Shown here piece by piece: positions 53,057 through 61,861 of a DNA stretch of 64,000 nt. Position 1 is the first letter of the stretch, and each line of letters starts with the position of its first letter. The stretch is taken from contig NZ_BMPI01000002.1 of assembly GCF_014647515.1 (NCBI RefSeq), forward strand, positions 1 through 64,000, given 5' to 3'. The DNA is from Dactylosporangium sucinum. GTDB taxonomy: Bacteria > Actinomycetota > Actinomycetes > Mycobacteriales > Micromonosporaceae. A program made the position numbers and the translations under genes. The notes under the pieces were generated by a model, which was not told where the DNA came from, made no database searches, and saw only the letters and a list, made by a program, of their open reading frames with translations.

Positions 53057-53809
53057 TCAGGCGAAGGAGAGGTCGGCCTCGATGCCGTAGTGGTCGGACA
53101 GGTACACCGAGCGGCCGTCCCACAGTGGCACGCGCTCCTCCTCGAAGGCCAGGCGGCAGGTCGCCGTCAGGCCGCGGACGAGGACGTGGTCGAAGGCCGG
53201 CGGCGTGGGCCACTGCGGGGTCGGGCGGTACGTCGGGCGCGGGTCGCCCGCCATCGGGTCGGTCAGGCCCGCCACCGCGCGGAAGTCGGCCAGCGCGGCC
53301 GAGTCGCGGGGCAGGTTCAGGTCGCCGGTCACGACCAACGGCAGCGCCGGGTCGAGCCGCGCCACCGCGCCGGCCAGGTGGGTCAGCTCGGTCCGCGCCA
53401 CGGCCGTCCAGCGGTTCGCCGGGGACCAGTCGTCGTCGCGGTTCGCCGACAGGTGGGTGTTCACGACGGCCAGGCGGCCGGCCGGGGTCTCCAGCACGGC
53501 CACCTGGGCGCCCTTGCGCATGAGCAGCTCCGGCCGGGCGGGGCCGGCGACCGGGAACCGCACGAACGAGCAGCTGACCACGGGGTGCCGGGACAGCAGG
53601 ACCAGGCCGCCCTTCAGGACGAGCATCCCGTGGTACCGCCGGTGCGCGTAGGCCGGCGCCAGTCCCGCGAGCAGCCGCGCGCCCCCGGCGGTCAGCACCT
53701 CCTGGAGGCACACCACGTCGTAGGGCGTGGCCGCGAGGTGCCCCGCGAGCGCCCGCAGGCGGGCCCGGACATCACCCTTGAAGAGGGCGTTGAGGGTCAG
53801 CAGCCGCAT
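53057..53809 (-). CDS. Endonuclease/exonuclease/phosphatase-family protein
   Basis: A 250-residue EEP-fold metal-dependent phosphodiesterase. Motifs: LTLNALFKG (metal Asn), CLQEVL (metal Glu), VNTHLSANRDD, VTGDLNLPRD (Asp-Asn pair) and LSDHYGIEAD (catalytic His). No signal peptide, so cytosolic. The sequence resembles sphingomyelinase-like and DNase-like members; substrate cannot be told. ATG 53809 places the first motif at residue 4. Confidence 0.85.
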   Translation of the reverse strand: MRLLTLNALFKGDVRARLRALAGHLAATPYDVVCLQEVLTAGGARLLAGLAPAYAHRRYHGMLVLKGGLVLLSRHPVVSCSFVRFPVAGPARPELLMRKGAQVAVLETPAGRLAVVNTHLSANRDDDWSPANRWTAVARTELTHLAGAVARLDPALPLVVTGDLNLPRDSAALADFRAVAGLTDPMAGDPRPTYRPTPQWPTPPAFDHVLVRGLTATCRLAFEEERVPLWDGRSVYLSDHYGIEADLSFA

Positions 53810-53831
53810 CCCGCCATTCCACCACAGTCGA

Positions 53832-54566
53832 TCAACGGCGGCGCTTGTGCTGGGCGCGGCGGGCCAGCGGGGCGCCGTCGAGGATGACGATGCACTTGTT
53901 CTCGAGCCGGACCCAGCCGCGGCTCGCGTAGTTCGCGAGGACCTTGTTCACCGACTCGCGCGAGGCCCCCACGTACTGCGCCAGCTCGGTCTGGGTGAGG
54001 TCGTGCACGACGCGCGTGCCGCCCTCCTCGGCGACGCCGAACTGGTCGGCGAGCTGGATCAGCTGGCCGGCCACCCGGCCGGAGACGTCGCTGAACAGGC
54101 GGTCGTCGACCGTCGCGCGGTTGCCGCGGATGCGCCGCGCGACGACCTGCAGCAGGCGCTCGGCGACGTCCGGCTGCTGGGCCATCCAGCGGTGCAGCGC
54201 CGTGCGGCCGAGACGGGCCAGGCGCGCGTCGGCCACCACCGTCGCGGTGGTCACCCGGGGGCCGCCGTCGATGAGCTCCAGCTCGCCGAACTGCTCCCCG
54301 GGGCCGAGCAGCGACAGCAGGCACTCGCGGCCGTCGCTGGCGCTGCGGCTGAGCTTCACCTTGCCGGACAGCAGGACGTAGAGGTAGTCGCCGGTCTCGC
54401 CCTCGCGGTAGAGCACCGTGCGGCGGTCGGCGGTGACGGTGTCGAACTGCGGCGCCGCGGCGGCGAACCCGGCAGTCCCGCGGGTGTCGTCAGCGCCTTC
54501 GGTGCCGTCAGCGTCGTCGAACAGGCCGGTCAGGTCCGGCGCGTCGGCGGAAATCGTGATGGTCAT
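53832..54566 (-). CDS. Crp/Fnr-family regulator
   Basis: A 244-residue regulator. About 40 acidic N-terminal residues (LFDDADGTEGADD) precede a cyclic-nucleotide-binding beta-roll (EGETGDYLYVLLSGKVKLS, LGPGEQFGELELIDGGPR with the phosphate-binding cassette Glu and Arg), then the dimer helix and the winged HTH LTQTELAQYVGASRESVNKV. This resembles the actinobacterial Crp/GlxR branch, but the R in the cassette and the acidic leader should be checked by alignment. RBS GGGAGGG precedes ATG 54566. Divergent from a TetR gene over a region with two GGTAC palindromes. Confidence 0.87.
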   Translation of the reverse strand: MTITISADAPDLTGLFDDADGTEGADDTRGTAGFAAAAPQFDTVTADRRTVLYREGETGDYLYVLLSGKVKLSRSASDGRECLLSLLGPGEQFGELELIDGGPRVTTATVVADARLARLGRTALHRWMAQQPDVAERLLQVVARRIRGNRATVDDRLFSDVSGRVAGQLIQLADQFGVAEEGGTRVVHDLTQTELAQYVGASRESVNKVLANYASRGWVRLENKCIVILDGAPLARRAQHKRRR

Positions 54567-54602
54567 GAGCCCTCCCAGCGTGGGACCCGGACCCGGTAGG
54601 GC

Positions 54603-54636
54603 GGTACCGAGTACCATTCGGACGGTACTAGATACC
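54603..54636. promoter_or_regulatory. Tandem GGTAC palindromes, probable TetR operators
   Basis: GGTACCGAGTACC (54603-54615) and GGTACTAGATACC (54624-54636) are each near-perfect palindromes, placed 21 bases apart, two helical turns on the same face. They lie between the Crp start (54566, leftward) and the TetR start (54667, rightward). Confidence 0.7.
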
Positions 54637-54666
54637 GAGGACGCGAGGCAACAGGCTGTCGCGACG

Positions 54667-55353
54667 ATGCGCGAGGATGGCACGGTGACCGGGACTGGTG
54701 TACGCGAGCGGCTCGTTGACGCGGCTTTCGAGCTGTTCGACGAGCGCGGCTACGAGCAGACGACCGTCGACGACATCGCCGACCGGGCCGGCGTCGGGCG
54801 CACCACGCTCTTCCGGCACTACCGGTCGAAGGAGGACGTGATCTTCCCGGACCACGACCGGCTCATCGCCGCCGTCCGGGACCGCCTCGCCACCTCGACC
54901 GCCGGCTCGGCCCTCGTCGCGGTCGTCGAGGCCGTCCGGCTGGTGCTGCTGCACTACATCGAGGAGGCCGACCGGGCCCGCCACCGCTACGCGCTGACCA
55001 GCCGCATCGCCGTCCTGCGCGACCGGGAGATCGCCAGCGTCGCGCGCTACCAGCGGCTGTTCCGCGAGTTCATCGCCGGGCGGATGGCCCCCGAGCCCGC
55101 CTCGGCCCTGCGCGCCGAGCTCATGGCCGCCGCCGTGGTCTCCGCCCACAACCACGTGCTGCGCCGCTGGCTGCGCCGCGACACCGCGGAGCCCGCCGCC
55201 GAGCTCGACGCGGCCATGGCCCAGGTCATCGCGCTGTTCACCGAGCCCGGCACCCCGCCGGGCGACGGCGGCTCGACGGTCCTCGTGCTGCACGACCGCC
55301 GCGACCCGGAGGTCGTCGCCGCCACCATCCGCCGCGCCCTGCAGCAGGCCTAA
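54667..55353 (+). CDS. TetR-family regulator
   Basis: A 228-residue repressor. The HTH is ERLVDAAFELFDERGYEQTTVDDIADRAGVGRTTLFRHY, with the ligand domain after it (ARHRYALTSRIAVL, DAAMAQVIALF). ATG 54667 is used; GTG 54685 is possible. Without a dedicated ligand gene adjacent the effector is unknown. It probably binds the two GGTAC palindromes upstream, controlling itself and perhaps the divergent crp gene. Its stop and that of the converging OYE gene are one base apart. Confidence 0.85.
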   Translation: MREDGTVTGTGVRERLVDAAFELFDERGYEQTTVDDIADRAGVGRTTLFRHYRSKEDVIFPDHDRLIAAVRDRLATSTAGSALVAVVEAVRLVLLHYIEEADRARHRYALTSRIAVLRDREIASVARYQRLFREFIAGRMAPEPASALRAELMAAAVVSAHNHVLRRWLRRDTAEPAAELDAAMAQVIALFTEPGTPPGDGGSTVLVLHDRRDPEVVAATIRRALQQA

Positions 55354-55354
55354 C

Positions 55355-56437
55355 TTAGAAGTAGACGTCCTCGTGGGCCTTGCGGTAGTCGGCGATGGCG
55401 TCGAGCCGGCCGGCCGCCGCGTGCGTCACCCAGGCCGGGTTGCCGAGCAGGATCCGGCCCAGTGCCACGAGGTCGAACTCGCCGGCCGCCAGCCGCTCCA
55501 CCAGCCCGGTCACCGACCCGGGGCCGGCGCCGGTGAGAAAGTCGCGGGTCAGCCCGACCGAGCCGACAGTGATCGCCGGCAGGCCGGTCAGCCGCTTGGC
55601 CCAGCCGGCGAGGTTCAGCCCCGCGCCGGGGAACGCCGGCTCCCAGAACCGTCGCTGCGAGGCGTGCAGCGCGCTCGCGCCGGCCTGCGCGAACGCGTCG
55701 AGGACGACGCCCAGCTCGGCCGGCGTCTCGGCGATCCGGGCCTCGAACGCCCGCTCCTTGAACTGGGAGAACCGCACGATCACCGGCCGGTCCGGGCCGA
55801 ACCCGGCGCGGACCGCCCGCACGACCTCGGCCGGGAACGCCGCGCGGCGGGCCGGGGAGCCGCCGAACGCGTCCGTGCGGCGGTTCGTGTACGGCCAGAG
55901 GAACTCGTCGAGCAGGTACCCGTGCGCGGCGTGCACCTCCACGGCGTCGAACCCGGCCCGCGCCGCCACCCGCGCCGCGCCGACGTAGGCGGCCAGCAGC
56001 TCGTCGACGTCCCGTGCGGTCATCGCGTGGGTCGCCGGCCGGCCCGGCTCGCGCACCCCGGACGGCGTCCAGGCGGTGACGCCGTCGACCGGCTCCCGCA
56101 GGCTGCCGAGGTGCCACAGCTGCGCGGCGATGCGCCCGCCCGCGCCGTGCACGGCGTCGACCACGCGGCGCCAGCCGTCCTCGGCCGCGCCGGGGGTCAT
56201 CCGTGGTACCGCATCCTCGTGACCCGCCGTGGGGTGGCCGACCAGCACGCCCTCGGTGATGACGAGCCCGAGACCGTGGGCGGCCCGGCGGGCGTAGTAC
56301 GCGGCGACGGCCTCGGTCGGCACCCCGCCCGGCGACTGCGCGCGGGTCATCGGCGCCATCACGAACGGCGAGGCGAGCGGCAGCCCGGCGAACGTCACGG
56401 GCTCGACCGGCAGGTGGACGCTGAGGCAGGCGGTCAT
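55355..56437 (-). CDS. Old Yellow Enzyme-family ene-reductase
   Basis: A 360-residue FMN-dependent oxidoreductase: FVMAPMTRAQSPGG near the start, QLWHLGSLREP, and the substrate-binding VHAAHGYLLDEFLWP with TNRRTDAFGGS, typical of NADH:flavin oxidoreductases. Family members reduce the C=C of enals, enones or nitro compounds in the cytosol. ATG 56437 is 6 bases after TAGCGT, so the mRNA is probably leaderless. The promoter has a MerR-type operator, pointing to the MerR protein encoded just upstream as the activator. Confidence 0.92.
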   Translation of the reverse strand: MTACLSVHLPVEPVTFAGLPLASPFVMAPMTRAQSPGGVPTEAVAAYYARRAAHGLGLVITEGVLVGHPTAGHEDAVPRMTPGAAEDGWRRVVDAVHGAGGRIAAQLWHLGSLREPVDGVTAWTPSGVREPGRPATHAMTARDVDELLAAYVGAARVAARAGFDAVEVHAAHGYLLDEFLWPYTNRRTDAFGGSPARRAAFPAEVVRAVRAGFGPDRPVIVRFSQFKERAFEARIAETPAELGVVLDAFAQAGASALHASQRRFWEPAFPGAGLNLAGWAKRLTGLPAITVGSVGLTRDFLTGAGPGSVTGLVERLAAGEFDLVALGRILLGNPAWVTHAAAGRLDAIADYRKAHEDVYF

Positions 56438-56443
56438 GCCCCG

Positions 56444-56475
56444 ACGCTAGGTGCTGACACCGGTGTCAGGGGCAA
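56444..56475 (-). promoter_or_regulatory. MerR-type promoter of the OYE gene
   Basis: On the minus strand, TTGCCC (56475-56470) and TAGCGT (56449-56444) are separated by 20 bases, longer than the standard 17. The perfect palindrome CTGACACCGGTGTCAG (56469-56454) fills the spacer. This over-long spacer with central dyad is the hallmark of promoters untwisted by MerR activators. Confidence 0.8.
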
Positions 56476-56480
56476 GCCCG

Positions 56481-56849
56481 TCAGGCGGCCTTCGGCACCC
56501 GGTCCGCCGTGACGGCCATCTCCCCGACGATGACGTCGAGCGCGGCCACGGTCCGGGCGAGGGCGGCCATCTCCGCGACCATGCGCTCCCGCTCCTCCCG
56601 CAGCCGGTCGGTGAGCCAGGAGGTGCGGCTGTCGGGATCGGTCATGCAGGGCAGCAGCTCGTACATCCGCCGGCTGCTGAGCCCGGCGTCGAAGAGCCGC
56701 TGGATGAGCCGCACCCGCTCGACGGCGGCCTCGGCGAACACCCGCTGCCCACTGCCGGTCCGCGCGGACACCAGCAGTCCTTGCTGCTCGTAATACCGGA
56801 TGGAACGCACACTGACCCCGGTCCGCGCCGAAAGCTCCCCGATGCGCAT
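56481..56849 (-). CDS. MerR-family activator of the OYE gene
   Basis: A 122-residue MerR regulator: HTH and wing RIGELSARTGVSVRSIRYYE, then QRVFAEAAVERVRLIQRL, and a dimerisation helix (REERERMVAEMAALARTVAA). One Cys (LLPCMTD) is present, not the paired Cys of metal sensors, so an organic effector is more likely. The gene lies directly upstream of the promoter it probably controls. ATG 56849 begins the conserved MRIGEL. Confidence 0.88.
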   Translation of the reverse strand: MRIGELSARTGVSVRSIRYYEQQGLLVSARTGSGQRVFAEAAVERVRLIQRLFDAGLSSRRMYELLPCMTDPDSRTSWLTDRLREERERMVAEMAALARTVAALDVIVGEMAVTADRVPKAA

Positions 56850-57074
56850 ACCTCGAATCTAGGCCAGTGACGTCCACCTGGAAAACCCCGGCGGCGGGCA
56901 CGATCCGCCCCGCGACGACATGGCCACCGCCACCGACCAACGTCTCTCACAACCGCCCGGCCCCACCCCACCCGAGCACGCCGCTCCACAGCGCGCGCGG
57001 GCCCGCGTCCCGGACCCGCGCCGCGAGTTCGGAGCGCGACCGGCGCCGGCCCGGCTGGTGTACCCGGGAGCGGG
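56850..57074. other. 225-base intergenic region
   Basis: Between the leftward kup gene's stop and the leftward MerR start. It must hold the MerR promoter near its left end (TTTCCA-like -35 close to 56880 on the minus strand). I see no gene or strong hairpin in the rest. Confidence 0.35.
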
Positions 57075-58994
57075 TCAGACCTCGATGTGGGAGCCCATGA
57101 TGACCGTGCGGTCGCGGGGCAGGTTGAAGTGCTCGGCCGCGTCGGCCGTGATGAGCGAGGTGGCGATGAACAGCCGCTTCCGCCACGGCGCCAGCGCCGG
57201 GTCCGGGCCGGCGCGCAGCTCGATCTTCGACAGGAAGTACGACGCCTGGTCCAGCTGCAGCTCGCCCTCGGTCCGCTCCCGGTCGATCAGCCGCATGGCG
57301 GCCGGCACGTCGGGGCGCTCGACGTACCCGAAGCGGACGGTCACGTGGAGGATGCCGTCGTCGGCGTAGCCGAGGTCGTCCACCACGATGCGGTCGTCGG
57401 GGTCGACGCGCGGGACCGGCTCGGTCTCGATCGACATGATGATCACGTGGTCGTGGCGGACGTGGTTGTGCTCCACGTTGTCGCGCAGGGCCAGCGGCGC
57501 CGTCTGGCGGCCGCGGTTGAGGAACACGGCCGTGCCCGGCACGCGCACGGTGAGGGTGTGGTCGGTGCGCAGCCGCTCGATGAACTCCGGCAGCGATCCC
57601 TCGAGGCGCTGCCGCTCGGCGGTGACGATCTGCCGGCCGCGCTGCCAGGTGGTCATGACGGTGAAGGCGGTGAGCGCGATGAGCAGCGGCAGCCAGGCGC
57701 CGTGGACGAGCTTGGTCAGGTTCGCCCCGACGAACAGCAGGTCGACGAGCAGCAGGGCGGTCGCGCCGGCGCCGAGCACCCAGCGCGAGACGTGCCAGCG
57801 CTGGCGGGCGACGTAGAAGAACATCAGGGTCGTGATGGTGATCGTGCCGGTGACGGCCATGCCGAACGCGTAGGCGAGCGCGGCCGAGCTGCGGAACGCG
57901 AAGACCAGCGTGAGCACCGAGACCATGAGCAGCCAGTTGATCCACGGGACGTAGATCTGGCCGATCGTCGACTCGGAGGTGTGCGTGACCCGCAGGCGCG
58001 GCAGGTACCCGAGCTGGGCCGCCTGGGAGGCCACCGAGTAGGCGCCCGTGATCACCGCCTGTGAGGCGATGACCGTCGCCGCGGTCGCCAGCACGACCAG
58101 CGGCAGGCGTCCCCAGGAGGGCGCGAGCAGGAAGAACGGGCCGCTGATGTTGGCCGGGTCGGCGAGGATCAGCGCGCCCTGGCCGAGGTAGCTCAGCACG
58201 CACGCCGGCAGGACCAGGCCGAGCCAGCCCCACGTGATGGCCTTGCGGCCGAAGTGGCCCATGTCGGCGTACAGCGCCTCGGCCCCGGTCACCGCGAGCA
58301 CCACGGCCGCCAGGGCGAAGAACGCGATGTGGAAGTGGCCGGCGAGGAAGCCGACCGCGTAGGTCGGCGACAGCGCCCGGAGAATGCCGGGGTGCCTGGC
58401 GATGCCGGTGATCCCGCAGACGCCGATCGTCACGAACCACAGGATCATCACCGGCCCGAAGACCCGCCCGACGGCCGCCGTGCCGCGCCGCTGGACCAGG
58501 AACAGCGCGATGATGATGACGGCGGTGACCGGCACGACGAGCTCGCCGAGCGACGGCTGCACCACCTTGACGCCCTCGACCGCCGACAGCACCGAGATCG
58601 CCGGCGTGATCATGCTGTCGCCGAAGAACAGCGCGGCCCCGAAGATGCCGAGCCCGGCGAGCACGGCGGCGCTGCGCCGCCCGGCCGGGCCGCCCCACCG
58701 CCGCACGAGCGTGATGAGGGCCATGATGCCGCCCTCGCCGTCGTTGTCGACGCGCATGGCCAGCAGGACGTACGTGACCGTGACGATGATCATCACGGAC
58801 CAGAAGACGAGCGACACGACGCCGAACACGTTGTCGACGCTGACCGGCACGGGGTGCGGGTCCGCCGGGTTGAAGACCGTCTGGAGGGTGTAGATCGGGC
58901 TGGTCCCGATGTCCCCGAACACGACCCCGAGCGCCCCGACGACCAGCGCCGGCCGCACGACGCCAGCAGCTTGCCGACCCGTCACTCTGCGCAC
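57075..58994 (-). CDS. kup: Kup-type potassium transporter
   Basis: A 639-residue K+ uptake permease: about 12 hydrophobic helices in residues 1-440, beginning with the signature GVVFGDIGTSPIYTLQTVF and containing GDSMITPAISVLSAVEG and NISGPFFLLAP, then a hydrophilic C-terminal domain (NHVRHDHVIIMSIETEPVPR). The family is a proton-coupled K+ importer of the cytoplasmic membrane. GTG 58994 is the annotated start but has no good RBS; a start a few codons later cannot be excluded. I looked for a c-di-AMP riboswitch upstream and found no convincing one. Confidence 0.95.
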   Translation of the reverse strand: MRRVTGRQAAGVVRPALVVGALGVVFGDIGTSPIYTLQTVFNPADPHPVPVSVDNVFGVVSLVFWSVMIIVTVTYVLLAMRVDNDGEGGIMALITLVRRWGGPAGRRSAAVLAGLGIFGAALFFGDSMITPAISVLSAVEGVKVVQPSLGELVVPVTAVIIIALFLVQRRGTAAVGRVFGPVMILWFVTIGVCGITGIARHPGILRALSPTYAVGFLAGHFHIAFFALAAVVLAVTGAEALYADMGHFGRKAITWGWLGLVLPACVLSYLGQGALILADPANISGPFFLLAPSWGRLPLVVLATAATVIASQAVITGAYSVASQAAQLGYLPRLRVTHTSESTIGQIYVPWINWLLMVSVLTLVFAFRSSAALAYAFGMAVTGTITITTLMFFYVARQRWHVSRWVLGAGATALLLVDLLFVGANLTKLVHGAWLPLLIALTAFTVMTTWQRGRQIVTAERQRLEGSLPEFIERLRTDHTLTVRVPGTAVFLNRGRQTAPLALRDNVEHNHVRHDHVIIMSIETEPVPRVDPDDRIVVDDLGYADDGILHVTVRFGYVERPDVPAAMRLIDRERTEGELQLDQASYFLSKIELRAGPDPALAPWRKRLFIATSLITADAAEHFNLPRDRTVIMGSHIEV

Positions 58995-59162
58995 GATACC
59001 GCGTCGGTCACCCCGTCACCCGGGTGATTCGACGGGTGAGATCGGGCGGGTTGTGCTTGCGGGGCGAGACATCCACACACATCGTGAACCGGACGCCGTC
59101 ACGCCCCTCAGCCGGGCGGCCGCGGGCCGAGGATCCGGCCGCGGCCGTCCGGGAGAAGCCCT

Positions 59163-60839
59163 ATGTCTGCCATCGACGAAAGGCCATCGGTAGTGCGTCG
59201 CGCCAGCAAGCCCGAGCCGTACCTGCCCGAGCCGCCCGGCCGCAACGAGAAGTTCCTCTACTACGGCGCCCAGAGCCGGGGCGTCTTCGCGTTCTCCGTC
59301 GCGTCGTTCCTCGGCGTCGCCTACGGGCTGGTGCAACTCGCGCTGAACAACTGGTGGACCGCCGGGCTGTTCCTCGTCGTGGGGTTCCTGACCGTGACCG
59401 TCGGCGTCTCGATCGTGTCCTCGACCCGCCGGCGCCGCTCCAACATCGACCAGCACCGGGAGAAGGTCGCCGGCTGGCGGCCGCCCGACGACCCGCCGAC
59501 CGTCGACGTCTTCATCATGACCGCCGGGGAGCCGATGCACGTCCTGCGGAACACCATCATGCACGCGGCCGGCCTGGACTGGCCGGCCGACCGGCTCACC
59601 GTCTACGTGTGCGACGACTCCGGCCGGGGCTCGGTGCGCTGGCTCGCCGAGCGCTACCACGCCGTCTACCTCTGCCGGCCCGACCGCGGCCGGATGAAGA
59701 AGGCGGGCAACCTCAAGCACGCGTTCGAGCACTCCACCGGCGACTTCATCCACGTCTTCGACGCCGACTTCGCGCCGCGCCCCGACATGACGCGCGAGAT
59801 GATGCCGTACTTCGACGACCCCGCCACCGGGATCGTGCAGACGCCGCAGTACTTCGACGTCACCGACCCGCGGTTCAACTGGCTCCAGCGGGCGGCGGCC
59901 GCCACCCAGGAGCTGTTCTACCGCTGGATCCAGCCGGCCCGCGACGGCGTCGACGCGGCGATCTGCGTCGGCACCAACGCGCTGTACCGCCGCGAAGCCC
60001 TGCAGAAGGGCGGCGGGTTCGCGCAGATCGGCCACAGCGAGGACGTGTGGACCGGGGTGCGGATGAAGCTCGCCGGGTACGTCACCCGCTACGTCCCGGT
60101 CATCCTGGCCAAGGGCATGTGCCCGGACAACCTCGACGGCTTCGCCAACCAGCAGTACCGCTGGTGCACCGGCTCGATGTCGCTGCTGTCCGACCGCGAG
60201 TTCCACCGCACCCGGGCCCTGTCCCGGCGGCAGAAGCTGTGCTTCTGGACCGGCTTCCTCTACTACATCGCCACCGCCGTCACCACGTTCACCGGCCCGG
60301 TGCCGCTGCTGCTCATGGTGTGGTGGTTCCCGGAGCAGATCCGGCCGATGAACTACTTCTCGCTCGCGGGCACGCTCCTGGTCTGGCTGGTCGTCATGCC
60401 CCTGCTGACCGACGGCCGATGGACTCCGGTGGTACTGCGGGTGCAGGCCCTCATCGGCTTCTGCCACGCCGTCGCCATCTGGGACGCCCTGCGCGGCCGG
60501 ACGGCCGGCTGGGTGGCCACGGGCGCGGCCCGGCACACCCCGACGGCCCGGCGGGTGCTGCGGCTGGTCCGCTGGTGGGTGCTGCCGACCCAGCTCGCGG
60601 TGTGGGCCGGCATCGGCTGGGGCCTCGCCGGCCACGACTGGCGGGACTACTGGATCACCGTGCTCTTCGCCCTGCCGGCCGCCTGGTTCCTGCTGCCGCT
60701 GACGCTCGGCCGGTACGCGCTGCCGGTCGCCGACCCCGACCCGGACCCGGAGCCGGCCGACCGCACGGTCGTCACCAGCGCCCAGGAGGTCCTCGCCGCG
60801 GCCCGCCGGGCCCGCAACGCCGCGCGGGTGACGGTATGA
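59163..60839 (+). CDS. BcsA-like GT2 polysaccharide synthase
   Basis: A 558-residue membrane glycosyltransferase. Two N-terminal helices (about 40-85) precede the GT-A domain with VCDDSG (151-152), DAD (200-202), the TED-equivalent HSEDVW (293-294) and QQYRW (330-334, QxxRW), all required for processive beta-glycan synthesis; four or more helices follow. The PilZ domain of cellulose synthase is missing, so control by c-di-GMP is unlikely. Product may be a beta-1,4-glucan or beta-mannan; the coupled GH26-like gene favours the latter. ATGA overlap with the next gene. Confidence 0.88.
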   Translation: MSAIDERPSVVRRASKPEPYLPEPPGRNEKFLYYGAQSRGVFAFSVASFLGVAYGLVQLALNNWWTAGLFLVVGFLTVTVGVSIVSSTRRRRSNIDQHREKVAGWRPPDDPPTVDVFIMTAGEPMHVLRNTIMHAAGLDWPADRLTVYVCDDSGRGSVRWLAERYHAVYLCRPDRGRMKKAGNLKHAFEHSTGDFIHVFDADFAPRPDMTREMMPYFDDPATGIVQTPQYFDVTDPRFNWLQRAAAATQELFYRWIQPARDGVDAAICVGTNALYRREALQKGGGFAQIGHSEDVWTGVRMKLAGYVTRYVPVILAKGMCPDNLDGFANQQYRWCTGSMSLLSDREFHRTRALSRRQKLCFWTGFLYYIATAVTTFTGPVPLLLMVWWFPEQIRPMNYFSLAGTLLVWLVVMPLLTDGRWTPVVLRVQALIGFCHAVAIWDALRGRTAGWVATGAARHTPTARRVLRLVRWWVLPTQLAVWAGIGWGLAGHDWRDYWITVLFALPAAWFLLPLTLGRYALPVADPDPDPEPADRTVVTSAQEVLAAARRARNAARVTV

Positions 60840-61861
60840 GCGTGCGCAGGGCAACGATCCTCGGGGTGGCCGCGGTCGCCGCCATCACCCTCGCGGGCCT
60901 CGCCGGCCGCGAGGCGGAGCGGCCGGCGTCCGGCCACGCCCAGAACCCCGGCACCCCCGCCCCGGCCAGCGGGGCGGCCAGCCCGTCGCCGGAGACCAGG
61001 ACCGCCGCCGCCCGGCCGGAGGACGTGCTGCGGAACGGGCCGGTGTTCGGCGTCAACACGCTGCACACCGACCCGGCGTCGATCGAGACGATCGCGACGG
61101 CGACCGGCTGCCGGCCCGGCTGGGTCGAGGTGTTCAGCGCGGTCACCGGCGGCGTGTCGGCCGCGCAGCTCGCCGCGCTGCCGGGCGTGCCGCTGCTCGC
61201 CCTCGAACCGTGGCAGGACGGCAAGGTCAACGACCCGCGGTGGACCCTCGCGTCGACGATCAACGGCGCGCACGACGCCGAGTACCGGCGCATCGCCGCC
61301 GAGATCCGCGCCTACGGCAAGCCGCTGCTGCTGCGGTTCGCGCACGAGATGAACGGCGCCTGGTACCCGTGGGGGCCGGTCGGCAAGAACACGCCGGCGC
61401 AGTACCGCGAGGCCTGGCGGCACGTCGTGCGCCTCTTCGACGAGGCCGGCGCCACGAACGCGCTGTGGGTCTGGTCGCCGAACATCGTGCGCGGCGCCGT
61501 GCGCACGCCGATCCGGGAGTTCTACCCGGGCGACGACGTCGTCGACTTCGTCGGCCTCACCGGCTACGGCGAGTTCGAGGCGAACCCCGACGCCACCTAC
61601 AAGTCCACATTGGACCAACTCGATTCTTTCACCAGCAAGCCGCTCATCCTGACCGAGGTCGGGGTGCGCCCGAGCAAGGCGAAGACGGGCTGGCTGACGG
61701 CGTTCGGGCCGTGGCTGCGGGCGCACCCGCGCATCGCCGGCTTCGTGTGGTCGATGCGGCCGCCGGGGCAGGGTTCGCGGTACGACTGGCGCTACGACGA
61801 CAGCCCGGCCAACCTCGCCGCGTTCACCGGCAGCCTGCGCAAGGCGGGAGCGGCATGCTGA
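60836..61861 (+). CDS. Secreted GH26-like beta-mannanase
   Basis: A 341-residue exported protein. An N-terminal hydrophobic helix (about 8-24) followed by a Pro/Ser/Ala linker suggests secretion or membrane anchoring. The GH26 barrel has acid/base Glu171 in RFAHEMNGAWYPWG and nucleophile Glu274 in LILTEVGV. GH26 enzymes are mostly endo-beta-1,4-mannanases. Encoded between a GT2 synthase and a GT39-like transferase with overlapping codons on both sides, it may trim or release the polymer, as BcsZ does for cellulose. Confidence 0.85.
   Translation: MSVRRATILGVAAVAAITLAGLAGREAERPASGHAQNPGTPAPASGAASPSPETRTAAARPEDVLRNGPVFGVNTLHTDPASIETIATATGCRPGWVEVFSAVTGGVSAAQLAALPGVPLLALEPWQDGKVNDPRWTLASTINGAHDAEYRRIAAEIRAYGKPLLLRFAHEMNGAWYPWGPVGKNTPAQYREAWRHVVRLFDEAGATNALWVWSPNIVRGAVRTPIREFYPGDDVVDFVGLTGYGEFEANPDATYKSTLDQLDSFTSKPLILTEVGVRPSKAKTGWLTAFGPWLRAHPRIAGFVWSMRPPGQGSRYDWRYDDSPANLAAFTGSLRKAGAAC

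Noticed and set aside
58995-59162. c-di-AMP (ydaO) or c-di-GMP riboswitch between kup and the GT2 synthase
   Set aside because: Only short GGGTGA-type strings are present; I could not build the conserved core of either riboswitch on either strand.
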